From an uncultured Clostridia bacterium (GTDB lineage Bacteria > Bacillota > Clostridia > Oscillospirales > Ruminococcaceae): a stretch of DNA of 7,318 nt. Numbering within the stretch: position 1 is the first letter of the stretch; each line of letters begins with the position of its first letter. The stretch covers positions 1 to 7,318 of the forward strand of contig CAMYUO010000090.1 of NCBI GenBank assembly GCA_947302065.1, read 5' to 3'. Shown here in pieces: positions 6,907 to 7,318 of this stretch. A program made the translations under genes and the position numbers. The notes under the pieces were generated by a model. That model saw only the letters and a list, made by a program, of their open reading frames with translations. It made no database searches and was not told where the DNA came from.

Positions 6907-7318
6907 TCACTTGACGTTGATGTCATTAGCGCTCATACCGTTGCTTCCGGGAATAGAGCCTGTGATCTTGGTTTTTACAGTCTTTATGCTCTGTAGGTTG
7001 CGTGCATAGAGAGCTTCTGTATCGTTGAGCATCTTTGCAACAGACTCAACGGCATTCTTCTGGAGGTTCTTGGAAGCTGTCTGTGCCTTTGTGAGCATAT
7101 CAACAGCCTTCTTCTTGGCCTCAGTAACGATAGCCTCGCGTGAAACTATCTGTGCGGCACGCTCCTCAGCCTTTCTGATTATAGCATCAGCGTTGAGCTT
7201 AGCCTCATTGAGGATACGCTGACAGTCGAATTCGATCTTCTTGGCTTCCTTGAGTTCGTGAGTCATATTGAGGCGGACATCGTTGATAAGCTCTCTCATT
7301 CGCTCACCGTCAATGACC
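6907..7318 (-). CDS. Coiled-coil ATPase-like conserved clostridial protein, 5' end outside window
   Basis: The reading frame is open to the window edge, so the visible 136 residues are probably the C-terminal part of a longer gene. An ATG at 7299 exists but has only a weak upstream site. The residues before it, VIDGER, continue directly into MRELINDVRLNM, which resembles the conserved block of a small clostridial protein often labelled ATPase or V-type ATPase subunit-like. Nearly all of the sequence is predicted helix rich in Ala, Lys and Glu (such as EAKKIEFD, IIRKAEERAAQIV, EAKKKAVDMLTKAQ), typical of a long coiled coil like the ATP synthase b stalk or DivIVA-like proteins. The tail (about 117-136) is Gly/Ser/Asn-rich and likely disordered. 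No catalytic motif is visible and the function is unknown. The family recognition is from memory. Confidence 0.7.
   Translation of the reverse strand, partial: VIDGERMRELINDVRLNMTHELKEAKKIEFDCQRILNEAKLNADAIIRKAEERAAQIVSREAIVTEAKKKAVDMLTKAQTASKNLQKNAVESVAKMLNDTEALYARNLQSIKTVKTKITGSIPGSNGMSANDINVK

Overview
The window looks like ordinary chromosome of a low-to-mid GC Bacillota, most likely a Ruminococcus-like member of the Clostridia (Oscillospiraceae). The evidence is an HrcA/CIRCE-controlled groESL operon, AGGAGG-type ribosome binding sites, a dipicolinate synthase pair (dpaA/dpaB, also called spoVFA/spoVFB) found in endospore formers, and a clostridial-type coiled-coil protein at the right edge. 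The genus is inferred from protein style and is not proven. No rRNA, tRNA, CRISPR array, insertion sequence or phage gene was seen.

Layout. Positions 47-2179 (minus strand) hold a two-component operon: an OmpR-type response regulator followed by its membrane histidine kinase, with a strong hairpin just past the kinase. An intergenic region of about 465 bp (2180-2643) lies between this operon and the divergent groES-groEL operon. It carries the regulator's extended -10 promoter with an 11-bp-spaced direct repeat upstream, several inverted repeats of unknown meaning, and the groESL promoter with a perfect CIRCE operator. groES and groEL (2644-4557, plus strand) end at a bidirectional terminator shared with the converging dpaA-dpaB operon (minus strand, 4616-6063). 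dpaA is divergent from yajC (plus strand, 6250-6789), and their promoters share about 190 bp. yajC ends at another bidirectional terminator shared with a minus-strand coiled-coil gene that runs off the right edge.

How the genes work together. These are five separate transcription units, not one system. Phosphotransfer from the kinase to the regulator probably controls an unknown regulon, and the repeat next to its own promoter suggests autoregulation. GroES and GroEL form the chaperonin, repressed by HrcA at CIRCE. DpaA and DpaB together make dipicolinic acid in the mother cell during sporulation. YajC is an accessory subunit of the Sec translocon.

The points most worth a second look are: the dpaAB genes with a promoter that fits sporulation sigma factors; a YajC with an apparent signal peptide and a long charged tail; the 11-bp direct repeats at the regulator promoter; a GroES with a shortened roof loop; and nested inverted repeats after yajC. 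I found no convincing sign of a new multi-gene system here.
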